Assembly: GCA_035546335.1 (NCBI GenBank)
Contig: DATKDP010000140.1
Span: forward strand, 1-42,707
DNA: 42,707 nucleotides
Direction: 5' to 3'
Origin: DATKDP01 sp035546335
GTDB taxonomy: Bacteria; Acidobacteriota; Thermoanaerobaculia; Gp7-AA8
The notes beneath the pieces are model-generated. The model did no database searches, had not been told where the DNA came from, and worked only from the letters and a program-made list of their open reading frames with translations. Position numbers and translations under genes: made by a program. This document shows positions 1 to 7,944 of this stretch, in pieces; the stretch's first letter is position 1; each line of letters opens with the position of its first letter.

Positions 1-142
1 GCGCGGCCGACCGGTCAGGGAGACCGGTCACTACGAATCCGCCGCGACGCAGGCGATGCGGTGTCATCGTTGAGGAGCGGGGGCGAAGCAAGCGGGCCTG
101 CAGCGTGCTGAAGAATACATGGCTATTTGCGACACACCACAC

Positions 143-227
143 TAGCGAGAGGCGAGAGGCGAGTGGGTGTGCGGTGTGCCCCGCCTCTCGTCCTCTCGTC
201 CTCTCGTCTCTCGCCTCTCGTCCCTCG
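143..227. repeat. Inverted repeat with short tandem units
   Basis: This is the main structure in the 304-base non-coding left end. The heptamer GCGAGAG occurs twice plus a partial copy at 145-163. The octamer CCTCTCGT occurs three times at 184-207. CGAGAGGCGAGAG (146-158) is exactly complementary to CTCTCGCCTCTCG (208-220), so the region can fold into a hairpin. A second small structure, palindrome GACCGGTC repeated directly at 9-16 and 22-29, lies further left. I see no credible gene in 1-304. Similar architecture recurs at 19164-19230 and 22557-22646. Confidence 0.75.
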
Positions 228-256
228 TCTCCTGGAATCTGCCAGCCTGCTCCCTG

Positions 257-286
257 TTGTACATGCCTGGCGACATTCCGTACAAT
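257..286 (+). promoter_or_regulatory. Sigma70-type promoter for tRNA-Arg
   Basis: A -35 box TTGTAC (257-262) and a -10 box TACAAT (281-286) are separated by 18 bases, close to the housekeeping consensus. The mature tRNA begins 18 bases after the -10 box, so the leader would be short. Prediction from sequence only. Confidence 0.7.
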
Positions 287-304
287 CCGGATCTTGACCG
301 GATC

Positions 305-381
305 GCGCCCATAGCTCAGCTGGATAGAGCGACAGCCTCCGGAGCTGTAGGTCAGAGGTTCGAATCCTCTTGGGCGCACCA
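305..381 (+). tRNA. tRNA-Arg (anticodon CCG)
   Basis: A full cloverleaf can be drawn. Acceptor arms GCGCCCA and TGGGCGC pair, the anticodon stem ACAGC/GCTGT encloses loop CTCCGGA with anticodon CCG, and the T arm is AGAGG-TTCGAAT-CCTCT. The 3' CCA is encoded at 379-381. It reads the CGG arginine codon. It stands alone behind its own promoter and converges on the hydrolase gene that ends at 389. Confidence 0.96.
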
Positions 382-388
382 CGTCCGA

Positions 389-1051
389 TCACTTCAGATG
401 CCGGCTGAACCACTCGCCCGCCAGCCGGGCGACTTCTTCCAGCGCTCCCGGCTCCTCGAACAGATGCGTTGCCCCGGGAACGATGTGAAGCGTGCGATCG
501 CAGCTCATCTGGTCGAGCGCCCGCCGATTCAGGTCGATCACGACATGATCCTCCCCGCCGACGATCAGAAGCGTCGGCGCCTCCAGCTGCGGTAGCGCGG
601 CGCCTGCCAGATCGGGACGACCTCCCCTCGAGACGACTGCGTTCACCCGTTTCGGCCGCTGTGCGGCCGCGACGAGCGCGGCACCGCCGCCGGTGCTCGC
701 TCCAAAAATACCGAGACCGAGCGAGGCCGTCTGCGGCTGCGCTGCAAGCCAGTCGCTCGCATCGACCAGCCGTCGAGCCAGCAGCTCGATGTCGAATCGC
801 AAGTGTGCCGTTCGCGCGTCGACCCTCTCCTCTTCAGCCGTCAGAAGATCGATCAGCAGAGTCGCAAGTCCGTGCCGATTCAACTCACTCGCAACGTACC
901 GGTTTCGTGGGCTGTGACGGCTGCTCCCGCTGCCGTGCGCGAAAAGCACGATGCCGCGCGCGTCGCCAGGCAACGCGAGCTTTCCCTCGAGTGTCACCAC
1001 ATCCGCCGGAATGCGAATGAGCTGCTCGTCCATCGCTTGCGGATCCGTCAT
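389..1051 (-). CDS. Alpha/beta hydrolase (dienelactone hydrolase-like)
   Basis: A 220-residue cytoplasmic alpha/beta hydrolase. The oxyanion-side motif FAHGSGSS is near residue 37. The nucleophile elbow GASTGG places the catalytic Ser at 119, GGEDHVV gives the acid Asp168, and GATHLFEE gives the base His196, so the triad is complete. The start at 1051 is supported by a GGAGG box about 7 bases upstream; Met7 is a less likely alternative. Members are esterases or dienelactone hydrolases of varied substrate, and the true substrate cannot be read from sequence. It lies alone between tRNA-Arg and the repeat-bearing spacer at 1052-1270. Confidence 0.85.
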   Translation of the reverse strand: MTDPQAMDEQLIRIPADVVTLEGKLALPGDARGIVLFAHGSGSSRHSPRNRYVASELNRHGLATLLIDLLTAEEERVDARTAHLRFDIELLARRLVDASDWLAAQPQTASLGLGIFGASTGGGAALVAAAQRPKRVNAVVSRGGRPDLAGAALPQLEAPTLLIVGGEDHVVIDLNRRALDQMSCDRTLHIVPGATHLFEEPGALEEVARLAGEWFSRHLK

Positions 1052-1112
1052 TCGTCGCCTCCATTCCCGTCCAATCTGTGACGAGGCGCAGCAACACGCG
1101 TACCGCAGGGCA

Positions 1113-1177
1113 CCCTGAGCCTGAAAACGGCGCGGTGCGCCGCTGAAGAGGGAATGACACGCAAACCTTGCCGTCAG
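1113..1177. repeat. Dispersed 65-bp repeat, left copy
   Basis: These 65 bases are nearly identical (about five mismatches) to 42549-42613 at the other end of the window. Shared blocks include CGCCGCTGAAGAGGGAAT and ACGCAAACCTTGCCGTCA. The GCGCGGTGCGCCGC part can form a hairpin. A decayed relative of the first part lies near 8938-8972. The copy sits in the 219-base spacer between the hydrolase and proline iminopeptidase genes, where I see nothing else. Confidence 0.8.
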
Positions 1178-1270
1178 ACCATGTCTTTAGAGCGGAAGGC
1201 GAGGATTTCCCCGCGGGTCCAACGAAGCCGGTGCGACATCGCGGCGAGCCGTGGTGGTGGGCATGCTTCC

Positions 1271-2212
1271 TCAACGGAATCGATCGGTAGCCTCGACGAG
1301 CCGGGAGGTGATCCCCCGTTCCATCGCCGAATGGCCGGCATCAGGCACGACCTCCAGATGCGCTTCCGGCCAGGCGCGATGAAGCTCCCAGGCGCTGACC
1401 ATCGGACAGACCACGTCGTATCGCCCCTGCACGATGACCGCAGGGATCCGGCGGATCGGCGAGAGGTTCTCGATCAGCCAGTTGTCGGTCTCGAAAAACG
1501 TGTCGTTGACGAAGTAGTGACACTCGATTCGCGCAATGGCCTCGGCAACCGCAGGCTCGGCGAAGTGATCGACGAGCTCGGGATCCGGCAGCAGCTTCGA
1601 GGTCGCCCCTTCCCAGACGCTCCAGGCACGTGACGCCTTCAGCCGCACGGCCCGATCGTCGCTCGTGAGCCGCCTGTAGAACGCCGCAACGAGATCGTCG
1701 CGCTCATCCTCCGGAATCACGCCGGCGAACGACTCCCAGGCGTCGGGGTAGATCATGCTCGCCCCCTCCTGGTAGAACCAGCGGATCTCCTTCGGCCGGC
1801 AGAGGAAGATTCCGCGGAGGACGAGCTCCGTCACTCGCTCCGGGTGACGTTCGGCATAGGCGAGAGCCAGAGTGCTTCCCCATGAGCCTCCGAACACCAT
1901 CCAGCGATCGACGCCGAAGTGGCGTCGCAGAGTCTCGAGATCGCCGACGAGATTCCAGGTGGTGTTCTCCTCGAGGGAGGCGTGCGGCGTGCTCTTTCCG
2001 GCGCCTCGCTGATCGAACAGAATGATCCGATATCGCTCCGGATCGAAGAAGCTCCGGTACTCGGCGATCAGACCGGCGCCGGGCCCTCCATGGAGGAACA
2101 CGACGGGCTTCCCATTCGGATCGCCGCACTGTTCGTAGTAGAGATGGTGGACTTCGGAAACCTGCAGCATGCCGCTGTCATAGGGCTCGATCGGCGGATA
2201 AAGACTCTTCAT
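1271..2212 (-). CDS. pip: Proline iminopeptidase (S33 family)
   Basis: The 313-residue product matches the usual family length. Proline iminopeptidase removes an N-terminal proline from peptides in the cytoplasm. Diagnostic motifs are FLHGGPGAG (residues 39-47), FDQRGAGKS (66-74) and the nucleophile elbow GGSWGS with Ser110. GRYDVVCP supplies Asp266 and DAGHSAME supplies His294. I placed the start at 2212 (MKSLYPP), because the open frame further upstream overlaps otsB and does not look like protein of this family. The gene follows otsB on the same strand after about 50 bases and could be co-transcribed with it. Confidence 0.93.
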   Translation of the reverse strand: MKSLYPPIEPYDSGMLQVSEVHHLYYEQCGDPNGKPVVFLHGGPGAGLIAEYRSFFDPERYRIILFDQRGAGKSTPHASLEENTTWNLVGDLETLRRHFGVDRWMVFGGSWGSTLALAYAERHPERVTELVLRGIFLCRPKEIRWFYQEGASMIYPDAWESFAGVIPEDERDDLVAAFYRRLTSDDRAVRLKASRAWSVWEGATSKLLPDPELVDHFAEPAVAEAIARIECHYFVNDTFFETDNWLIENLSPIRRIPAVIVQGRYDVVCPMVSAWELHRAWPEAHLEVVPDAGHSAMERGITSRLVEATDRFR

Positions 2213-2262
2213 CGGCGGATCATCGCAGAAAGCACAGCTCGGTTGCCAGCCGAACCGCCGGG

Positions 2263-3006
2263 TCAGCGTCCGTCTTGCGCCGTTTCGATCTCCTCGCGGA
2301 ACACGGCAAGAAGATCGTCGAGTCCACGAACGGTCTCGACGCCTCCGGGAAGCGCTTCGGGCCGCTCGGCGCTGCTGACGAAGATGGCCCGTCCGATTCC
2401 GGCGGCCCATCGCAGCGGGAGAAGATCGGTGAGGTCGTCCCCAGCGTAGACGAGGCGTTCGCAGCCCGTTCGCTCTGCAAGAAAGCGCAGCGCGCCCTCC
2501 TTGTTCGCTCCTGCAAGGCGCGCTTCGAGCACCAACCGTCCGTCGATCAGCTCGAGGCCCCTGTGGCGAGCCCACTCCGCAAACCGTTCGATCAGAGTGT
2601 GATCGCGATCGATGCCATCGACTCCTCGCCAGTGGACGGCCATCCCGTACTTCTTAAGCTCGAGCCGCAGCCCTGCGGTTCGCGCCTGATCGATCCAGTC
2701 CGGAGGTGGCGATTCGGAAGACGGCGCGGCCGATCGGATCAGCGCGCCTGCCGGATCGGCGATCTCCAGTCCGTGAGAACCGGCGAGAAGCGCGCGCAGG
2801 TTGCGAGTCCTGCTGGAGAGATCGGAAAGGTCGCGACCGGAGACGATCGCCACATCGATCGCCTCGGAATCGGCTGCAACGGAAAGCAGATCATAGGCTT
2901 CCGCCTCGATCACCACTTCGGCAGGATCGTCGCGAATCCCGGCGATCGTTCCATCGAAGTCGGTCGCGAGCAGAAGACGCCCTCGCGAGCGACTCGATTC
3001 GTTCAT
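2263..3006 (-). CDS. otsB: Trehalose-6-phosphate phosphatase
   Basis: This 247-residue HAD-superfamily phosphatase converts trehalose 6-phosphate to trehalose, the second step of the OtsAB pathway. Motif I is LLATDFDGTIAG with nucleophile Asp, motif II is VAIVSGRD, and the GDDLTD motif near the C-terminus binds magnesium. Its ATG (3004-3006) overlaps the TGA of the upstream synthase gene as ATGA, which fixes the start and implies translational coupling. An in-frame start at 3030 would lie inside otsA and is less likely. The arrangement ensures that phosphatase is made with synthase, avoiding accumulation of the toxic intermediate. Confidence 0.94.
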   Translation of the reverse strand: MNESSRSRGRLLLATDFDGTIAGIRDDPAEVVIEAEAYDLLSVAADSEAIDVAIVSGRDLSDLSSRTRNLRALLAGSHGLEIADPAGALIRSAAPSSESPPPDWIDQARTAGLRLELKKYGMAVHWRGVDGIDRDHTLIERFAEWARHRGLELIDGRLVLEARLAGANKEGALRFLAERTGCERLVYAGDDLTDLLPLRWAAGIGRAIFVSSAERPEALPGGVETVRGLDDLLAVFREEIETAQDGR

Positions 3007-5222
3007 CGCGCTTCCGCCTCCCGAGTCCATCCCCGATTCCTTCGATCCCAGATCTCGGCCATGTCGGCGAGAAGACCGGCGGACCAGTCGTATATGGTGT
3101 TCTTTTCGATTGCGGCGCGCATCGCTTCCATCCTCGCCCTCTCTTCATCCTCGGGCATCTCGATTCCCCGCAAAATCGCTCTGGCGACGTCGGCGGCATC
3201 ATACGGGTTGACCACGAGCGCCCCTTCGAGCTCCTTCGCGGCACCGGCGAACGCGCTGAGAACGAGAACCCCGCGACCGTCCACGCGCGAGGCGACGAAT
3301 TCCTTGGAGACGAGGTTCATCCCGTCGTGCAGCGGCGTCACCAGGGCGATGTCCGCCATCGCATAATGCCGTTTCACCTCCCATGGCGAATAGGACTTGA
3401 GCTCGTAGATGATCGGCTCGTATCCGTTGCGGCCGAATCGACGATTGACTCGGACGACCTCGTCTTCGATCTCGCTGACGAGATCACGATACCGTTTGAT
3501 GTGAGTTCTGCTCGGCGCGGCAAGTTGTACGAAGACGAATCTCCCGACGAGCTCCGGATTGCGCTCGAGCAGATATTCGACGGCGGCAATTCGCTCGAGA
3601 AGCCCTTTGGTGTAGTCGGCACGGTCGACGCCCAGCGCAACGAGGGCATCGGACGGCACACCGAGCTCCGAACGCAGCCTCACGCCTTCCTCCGGAGGCG
3701 CCGACTTGTATGGCCAATCGACGCTGATCGGATAGGCTCGAATGAGCGTCTTTCTCTGCTGATACTCCACTGACATCTCCTCGAGATCGACGCGACACTC
3801 GAGGTACCGCTGCACAGTGTCGAGAAAGTTCAGGCAATGGTATCGCGTATGAAACCCGAGAACGTCCGCACCGAGCATTCCGTCGAGCAGCTCACGGTTC
3901 CACGGACAGATCCCCATCACCTCGTCGTTGGGCCAGGGAATGTGCCAGAAGAGGCTGATGACGCTGTCGGGAGCCAGCCGCCGAACCTCCATCGGAAAAA
4001 GGGCGAAGTGATAATCCTGCGCGAGAATCAGCCCTGTCGGCCCCGCCTCTTCCACGGCCACCTCGGCGAATCTGCGATTCACCTTCCCGTAGTAGTTCCA
4101 ATCGCTCTCGCGAAACGTCGGCCGCGTGTGCGCAATGTGACAGAGAGGCCACAGCCCTTCGTTTGCGAATCCGTAATAGAAACCCTCCTCCTCCAGCCTG
4201 CTCAGAAAGAGCCGGCGCAGGATGTACTCCGGAGCGTCGGGCGGCACGGCGAGCCGTCCCTTCTCGTCCGCTGTTTCCCGATCCGCCGATCCGCCCCCCA
4301 TCGCGATCCACACGCCGCCACATGCTTTCAGCAGCGGCTCGACTCCGGTCACCAGACCACTCGCCGGTCGTTCGACCCGGACCCCACTGTCACTCTTCGA
4401 ATGGATATACGGCTCGCGGTTGGCGACCAGCACGAGGGATGCGTCGGGAATCCGATCGCTGACCAGCTCGCGGAGACGCTCCGGACCACTCGACTCTCCC
4501 TCCCGCGGCCGCTGAGCGCGCAGGCGCCTGACCGTATCGTTCAGGTCATCGAGAAGGGGTCGAAGCGCACGCGGGACACTCCTGCGGTCGCGCCCGGGCT
4601 GGAAGAGCTCACGAATCCCATGAAGCAACCGGGCTCTGGTCGATCGAATCCCGTAGTGAAGCGCGACGACGAGCACGAGAAGCCCGAGGCCCCCTGCCAC
4701 GGCGGCAGCCTGGATGATGTCGATCCGGCGATCTCGAAGAAATGAGCGATCCTGGATCACCAGAAGGATCTCACGGAGGCCCGGGCCGAATCGCCTCGCC
4801 GTCATCTGGATGTCGTTCCCGGCATGGGAGGTGATGATCGTCGTCCCCTCCGCTGCCAAGGCTGCGGTCACGAGCGGCGCACGGCAGCTGAAAACGGATC
4901 GAAGGCGACCCGACGAGATCATCGACTCGTCGGACCGGCAGACGACCAGCGCTACGACGCGATCGTCCTCGGCAAGGCGATCGAGTCGTCGCTGAAGCTG
5001 ATCTGGAGCGAGCTCGTGCCCTTCGCCATCGACGGCTCGGAGCACCAGCATCGTTCGCCGCTCGAGCTCACGAGCCGTCCAGCGCTGGATGCTCCGATCC
5101 AGCATGACGACGATTCCAAGCAGAAGAACGACGATCCCGACGGCACCCAGCCCGAGGACCAGAGACTCGCTGACGGCTCCACCCGGGCGTCTGGATTCGT
5201 GTTTGGTAATTCTCGTACTCAC
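3003..5222 (-). CDS. otsA: Membrane-anchored trehalose-6-phosphate synthase
   Basis: A 739-residue protein, where classical OtsA has roughly 450-500 residues. The C-terminal ~475 residues are a GT20 glycosyltransferase that joins UDP-glucose and glucose 6-phosphate. It carries VANREPYIHSKSD near 267, AQDYHFALFP, FWHIPWPNDE, GVDRADYTKG and the nucleotide-sugar motif DGMNLVSKEF. The first ~245 residues add a transmembrane helix (about 20-41), a ~125-residue presumably periplasmic segment, a second helix (about 171-190) and a charged linker resembling a HAMP-type region. The layout resembles receptor inputs, so the synthase may be membrane-tethered and stimulus-controlled; that is inference. It overlaps otsB and is divergent from the MscS gene. 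Confidence 0.92.
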   Translation of the reverse strand: MSTRITKHESRRPGGAVSESLVLGLGAVGIVVLLLGIVVMLDRSIQRWTARELERRTMLVLRAVDGEGHELAPDQLQRRLDRLAEDDRVVALVVCRSDESMISSGRLRSVFSCRAPLVTAALAAEGTTIITSHAGNDIQMTARRFGPGLREILLVIQDRSFLRDRRIDIIQAAAVAGGLGLLVLVVALHYGIRSTRARLLHGIRELFQPGRDRRSVPRALRPLLDDLNDTVRRLRAQRPREGESSGPERLRELVSDRIPDASLVLVANREPYIHSKSDSGVRVERPASGLVTGVEPLLKACGGVWIAMGGGSADRETADEKGRLAVPPDAPEYILRRLFLSRLEEEGFYYGFANEGLWPLCHIAHTRPTFRESDWNYYGKVNRRFAEVAVEEAGPTGLILAQDYHFALFPMEVRRLAPDSVISLFWHIPWPNDEVMGICPWNRELLDGMLGADVLGFHTRYHCLNFLDTVQRYLECRVDLEEMSVEYQQRKTLIRAYPISVDWPYKSAPPEEGVRLRSELGVPSDALVALGVDRADYTKGLLERIAAVEYLLERNPELVGRFVFVQLAAPSRTHIKRYRDLVSEIEDEVVRVNRRFGRNGYEPIIYELKSYSPWEVKRHYAMADIALVTPLHDGMNLVSKEFVASRVDGRGVLVLSAFAGAAKELEGALVVNPYDAADVARAILRGIEMPEDEERARMEAMRAAIEKNTIYDWSAGLLADMAEIWDRRNRGWTREAEAR

Positions 5223-5322
5223 CTCTTCATCGTAGTACGGATTCCGATTTGGTGCCGAGCTCGGCTGCCAAGCCGATCTCTCAATATCGCTCTATATCGC
5301 TGCGGACGAGCCGAGAGCTTGC

Positions 5323-5359
5323 GCATTTCTCACTCGTCTGGCAGTGACGCGAGAAATGC
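5323..5359. promoter_or_regulatory. Inverted repeat in otsA/mscS divergent region
   Basis: GCATTTCTC (5323-5331) is exactly complementary to GAGAAATGC (5351-5359), separated by 19 bases that contain a further CGT/ACG pairing. It lies in the 183-base region between the divergent otsA and mscS starts, where a regulator of both genes could bind. It could equally be an RNA hairpin in the mscS leader. A short direct repeat ATATCGCT occurs twice just to its left. Confidence 0.4.
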
Positions 5360-5405
5360 GGGACACCTTCGATTTCGCCACTCGATCCGATATGCTTCGA
5401 AGGGA

Positions 5406-6491
5406 ATGACCAACGACTGGAGATCGATCACCTGGCTCGGAAACTCGCTCGACGCATGGCTGGCGACGGCTTTCGCGATCACCCTGACTCTTCTGATTCT
5501 GAGGCTGATCAAAGCGGTGCTCCGTCACCGCCTGCGGCATGCCCACGAGACAGAGTCGGATTTCGACGACCTCTTTCTCGACATGGTCATGCGGACCAGG
5601 CTTCTGCTTCTCCTCTTTCCGATCGCTCACTTCTGGTTTCGAGCTCTCGAGCTTCCTGAAAAGATCGACAGCATGACTCGCGCGTTCGCCATCATCGCGG
5701 CGCTGATCCAGGTCGGACTCTGGGCCTCGAGCGTTGCCGATTTCTGGCTCAACCGGTACCGGAGATCGAAGCTCGACGTCGATCCTGCCGCGGTGACCAC
5801 CGTGACGGCGCTCTCGTTCATGATCAAGCTTGCTCTCTGGTCGATCATCGTCCTCATGGGGCTGGACAACCTCGGCCTCGACATCACTGCGCTGGTCGCA
5901 GGGCTTGGAATCGGCGGCGTCGCCGTGGCACTCGCGACACAGAACATCCTCGGCGATCTCTTCGCTTCGCTTTCGATCGTGATCGACAAACCATTCGTCA
6001 TCGGTGACTTCATCATCGTCGGTGAGCAGCTCGGAACCGTGGAGTACGTGGGGCTCAAGACGACGAGACTCCGCAGTCTCTCGGGCGAGCAGATCATCTT
6101 CTCCAATCAGGACCTGCTGCAAAGCCGCATTCGCAACTTCAAACGGATGGCCGAGCGCCGAGTGGCCCTTGCATTCGGTGTGACTTATCAGACCTCACGG
6201 GCAAAGATCGAGCGAATTCCTCCGACGATTCGCGCGATGATCGAAGCGCAACCGCTGACGCGGTTCGACCGGGCCCATTTCAAGGGCTTCGGCGACTCCT
6301 CTCTCGACTTCGAGATCGTCTTCTACGTCCTGGCACCCGAGTACGGCATCTATATGGACACCCAGGAGACGATTAACCTCGAGATCATGAAGTACTTCGA
6401 AGCGGAAGGCATCGAATTCGCCTACCCCACGCGGACGATTCACGTGGCGGACGGCGGCACGCCCGGGGCCGTCGCGGCGAACATCTCGTAG
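5406..6491 (+). CDS. Mechanosensitive ion channel (MscS family)
   Basis: A 361-residue inner-membrane channel that opens under membrane tension to release solutes on hypo-osmotic shock. About four hydrophobic segments precede the pore helix. The pore helix and following beta domain show GLGIGGVAVALATQNILGD and IDKPFVIGDFIIVG, the core MscS signature, then VEYVGLKTTRLRSLSGEQ. The C-terminal alpha/beta vestibule domain follows. I chose ATG 5406, preceded by GAAGGG, because upstream in-frame residues read as non-coding. It is divergent from otsA, which makes joint use in osmotic adaptation plausible. Confidence 0.92.
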   Translation: MTNDWRSITWLGNSLDAWLATAFAITLTLLILRLIKAVLRHRLRHAHETESDFDDLFLDMVMRTRLLLLLFPIAHFWFRALELPEKIDSMTRAFAIIAALIQVGLWASSVADFWLNRYRRSKLDVDPAAVTTVTALSFMIKLALWSIIVLMGLDNLGLDITALVAGLGIGGVAVALATQNILGDLFASLSIVIDKPFVIGDFIIVGEQLGTVEYVGLKTTRLRSLSGEQIIFSNQDLLQSRIRNFKRMAERRVALAFGVTYQTSRAKIERIPPTIRAMIEAQPLTRFDRAHFKGFGDSSLDFEIVFYVLAPEYGIYMDTQETINLEIMKYFEAEGIEFAYPTRTIHVADGGTPGAVAANIS

Positions 6492-6516
6492 GGGCGCAAC
6501 ATTTGCGCGCAGGACG

Positions 6517-6560
6517 GCGCAACAGTCAAGACTGCGCGCAGCGCAATCGCTTCGCAAGCG
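6517..6560. terminator. Pair of hairpins between convergent genes
   Basis: Two short hairpins lie between the convergent mscS and hydrolase genes. The first is GCGC-AAC-AGTC-AA-GACT-GCGC (6517-6537), whose stem is interrupted by three bases. The second is CGCTT-CGC-AAGCG (6548-6560). Neither is followed by a clear T run, so intrinsic termination is possible but not convincing. Confidence 0.35.
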
Positions 6561-6598
6561 TTCGTGCGCGATATGAACGCGCTCCGAAGCTGTTTGCC

Positions 6599-7228
6599 CT
6601 ACACACTCAGCTCGCGAATGAAGCACACGATCTCCTCTGCCGCCGACTCGAGATTCCCCGCTTCGGTCGCGCCCGAGCTCTTCCTCGGCTTGAACGAGTG
6701 ATCGCCGTCCTCCATCCAGGCGAGGTGTATCGCTCGTGACAGGCGATACCCGGCCACTTCCTCGCGCGTGCCAAACGGGTCGCGTGTCCCCTGAACGATC
6801 AGCGCAGGAGTCGTGAGATTCTCGAGATGTGCCGTTCGCAATCGGTCACGGTTTCCAGGGGGATGGAAGGGGTACCCGAGGCAGACGAGCCCGCGGACGC
6901 CCACCGAGTCGGCGACCATGCTGGCAATTCGGCCGCCGAGTGATTTGCCGCCGATCACCAGGCGTTCCCAACCTCCGAGGTGCTCGATGACTTCGAGCCA
7001 CCGCGAGCGCAGAGCCGGCTCGCGCTCGGGGGCGCTTCGTCCGCCACCGGAACGACGCGCGGCCATGTACGCGAACTCGAATCGAATCACCTCGATGCCC
7101 TCGGCCGCGATGTGCCGGGCCACCGTGCTCATGAATGGGGAATCCATCGGGCCGCCGGCGCCGTGTGCCAGAACGAGCCGGTCGCCCGCAGCGGAGGGGC
7201 CATCGAAAAGAAGCTCTGCATCCTTCAC
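6599..7228 (-). CDS. KANL3/Tex30-type alpha/beta hydrolase
   Basis: A 209-residue protein of the KANL3/Tex30-like alpha/beta hydrolase family. LVLAHGAGGPMDSPFM near residue 18 and the nucleophile elbow IGGKSLGGR are characteristic, followed by VCLGYPFHPPG and LIVQGTRDPFG. A final EDGDHSFKPR motif supplies the His. Bacterial members are uncharacterised hydrolases, so no substrate is assigned. The start at 7228 follows the thioesterase stop by 10 bases on the same strand, suggesting a two-gene operon. Confidence 0.86.
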   Translation of the reverse strand: MKDAELLFDGPSAAGDRLVLAHGAGGPMDSPFMSTVARHIAAEGIEVIRFEFAYMAARRSGGGRSAPEREPALRSRWLEVIEHLGGWERLVIGGKSLGGRIASMVADSVGVRGLVCLGYPFHPPGNRDRLRTAHLENLTTPALIVQGTRDPFGTREEVAGYRLSRAIHLAWMEDGDHSFKPRKSSGATEAGNLESAAEEIVCFIRELSV

Positions 7229-7238
7229 GATCGTGTTC

Positions 7239-7664
7239 TCAGGCCGAAAATCTGCGGAATGCCGTGATGAGCTCTCGCGGCCCGCTGACCGGCCTGCGCG
7301 TCACGTGATCCAGCCAGAGGTGCGAGCTCGAGCCCTCGGCGTGGATGATGCTGCCGCCCGCGTCGAGAAGCCGATAATCGAATCGGAGCGAGCGGCTCGC
7401 ATTGCGGCCGACCGATGTCCGTATGAGCACCTCGTCATCGTATCGATATGGAATCCTGTAGCGGCATTGGACTTCGGTGACCACCAGCAGGAATCCGTCG
7501 TCTTCGATGGCGCGGTAGCTGACTCCTACCTCACGACATAGATCGGTTCGTCCCAGCTCGAACCAGACGAGATAGTTCGCATGGTGCGCGATCCCCATCT
7601 GATCCGTTTCTTTGTACCGCACGCGAACGCGGGTTTCGACGTGAGGGGAAGGGTCGTGCGTCAT
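7239..7664 (-). CDS. YbgC-like acyl-CoA thioesterase (hotdog fold)
   Basis: A 141-residue single hotdog domain of the 4-hydroxybenzoyl-CoA/YbgC thioesterase family, which hydrolyses acyl-CoA in the cytoplasm. The active-site helix region VRYKETDQMGIAHHANYL with the catalytic-type Asp, followed by VWFELGR, is diagnostic. CRYRIPYRYDDEV and an SSHLWLDHVTRRP strand complete the fold. Length is typical. There is no neighbouring tol-pal gene, so its role is likely general acyl-CoA turnover rather than envelope-linked. It is the first gene of a short minus-strand pair. Confidence 0.9.
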   Translation of the reverse strand: MTHDPSPHVETRVRVRYKETDQMGIAHHANYLVWFELGRTDLCREVGVSYRAIEDDGFLLVVTEVQCRYRIPYRYDDEVLIRTSVGRNASRSLRFDYRLLDAGGSIIHAEGSSSHLWLDHVTRRPVSGPRELITAFRRFSA

Positions 7665-7907
7665 CGAGTTTCTTTGCTCGTGTCATTCTGACCGAGCGAC
7701 CGCGGTTTTTCCAAACCGGATGCTGATCGAGCGAGCCTCCCCGGGAGGCGCGGTTTGCATCCTGCGAAACTCTCAAGTCGATTCGCCTGGTCCGGCTGTT
7801 GCACTAGACGCAAATGTGCTCCGGTTCGGGCTGGCGGCGCCGTATCGACCGCCGGGCCAGCAGGCGGCAGGGAGTATGCCTGCAGCAGCGGAGCAGAACC
7901 GAGTGAC

Positions 7908-7933
7908 GGCAGCCGGATGCGAATCCGGCTGCC
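7908..7933 (+). promoter_or_regulatory. Perfect stem-loop just upstream of a start codon
   Basis: GGCAGCCGGAT (7908-7918) pairs exactly with ATCCGGCTGCC (7923-7933) across a GCGA tetraloop of the stable GNRA class. The stem ends 11 bases before ATG 7945, where a ribosome-binding site would lie, and no Shine-Dalgarno sequence is visible. The rest of the 7665-7944 spacer holds nothing I recognise. It could modulate translation or act as a terminator. Confidence 0.5.
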
Positions 7934-7944
7934 ATTTGAATCCG

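Noticed and set aside
123..413. A 96-codon minus-strand frame containing PKRIRTSDLQLRRLSLYP-like peptide
   Set aside because: This peptide is the well-known artefact of translating the antisense strand of tRNA genes; the real feature is tRNA-Arg.
2275..3366. Long plus-strand frames over otsA/otsB
   Set aside because: They are antisense shadows. The minus-strand genes have complete family motifs in these positions.
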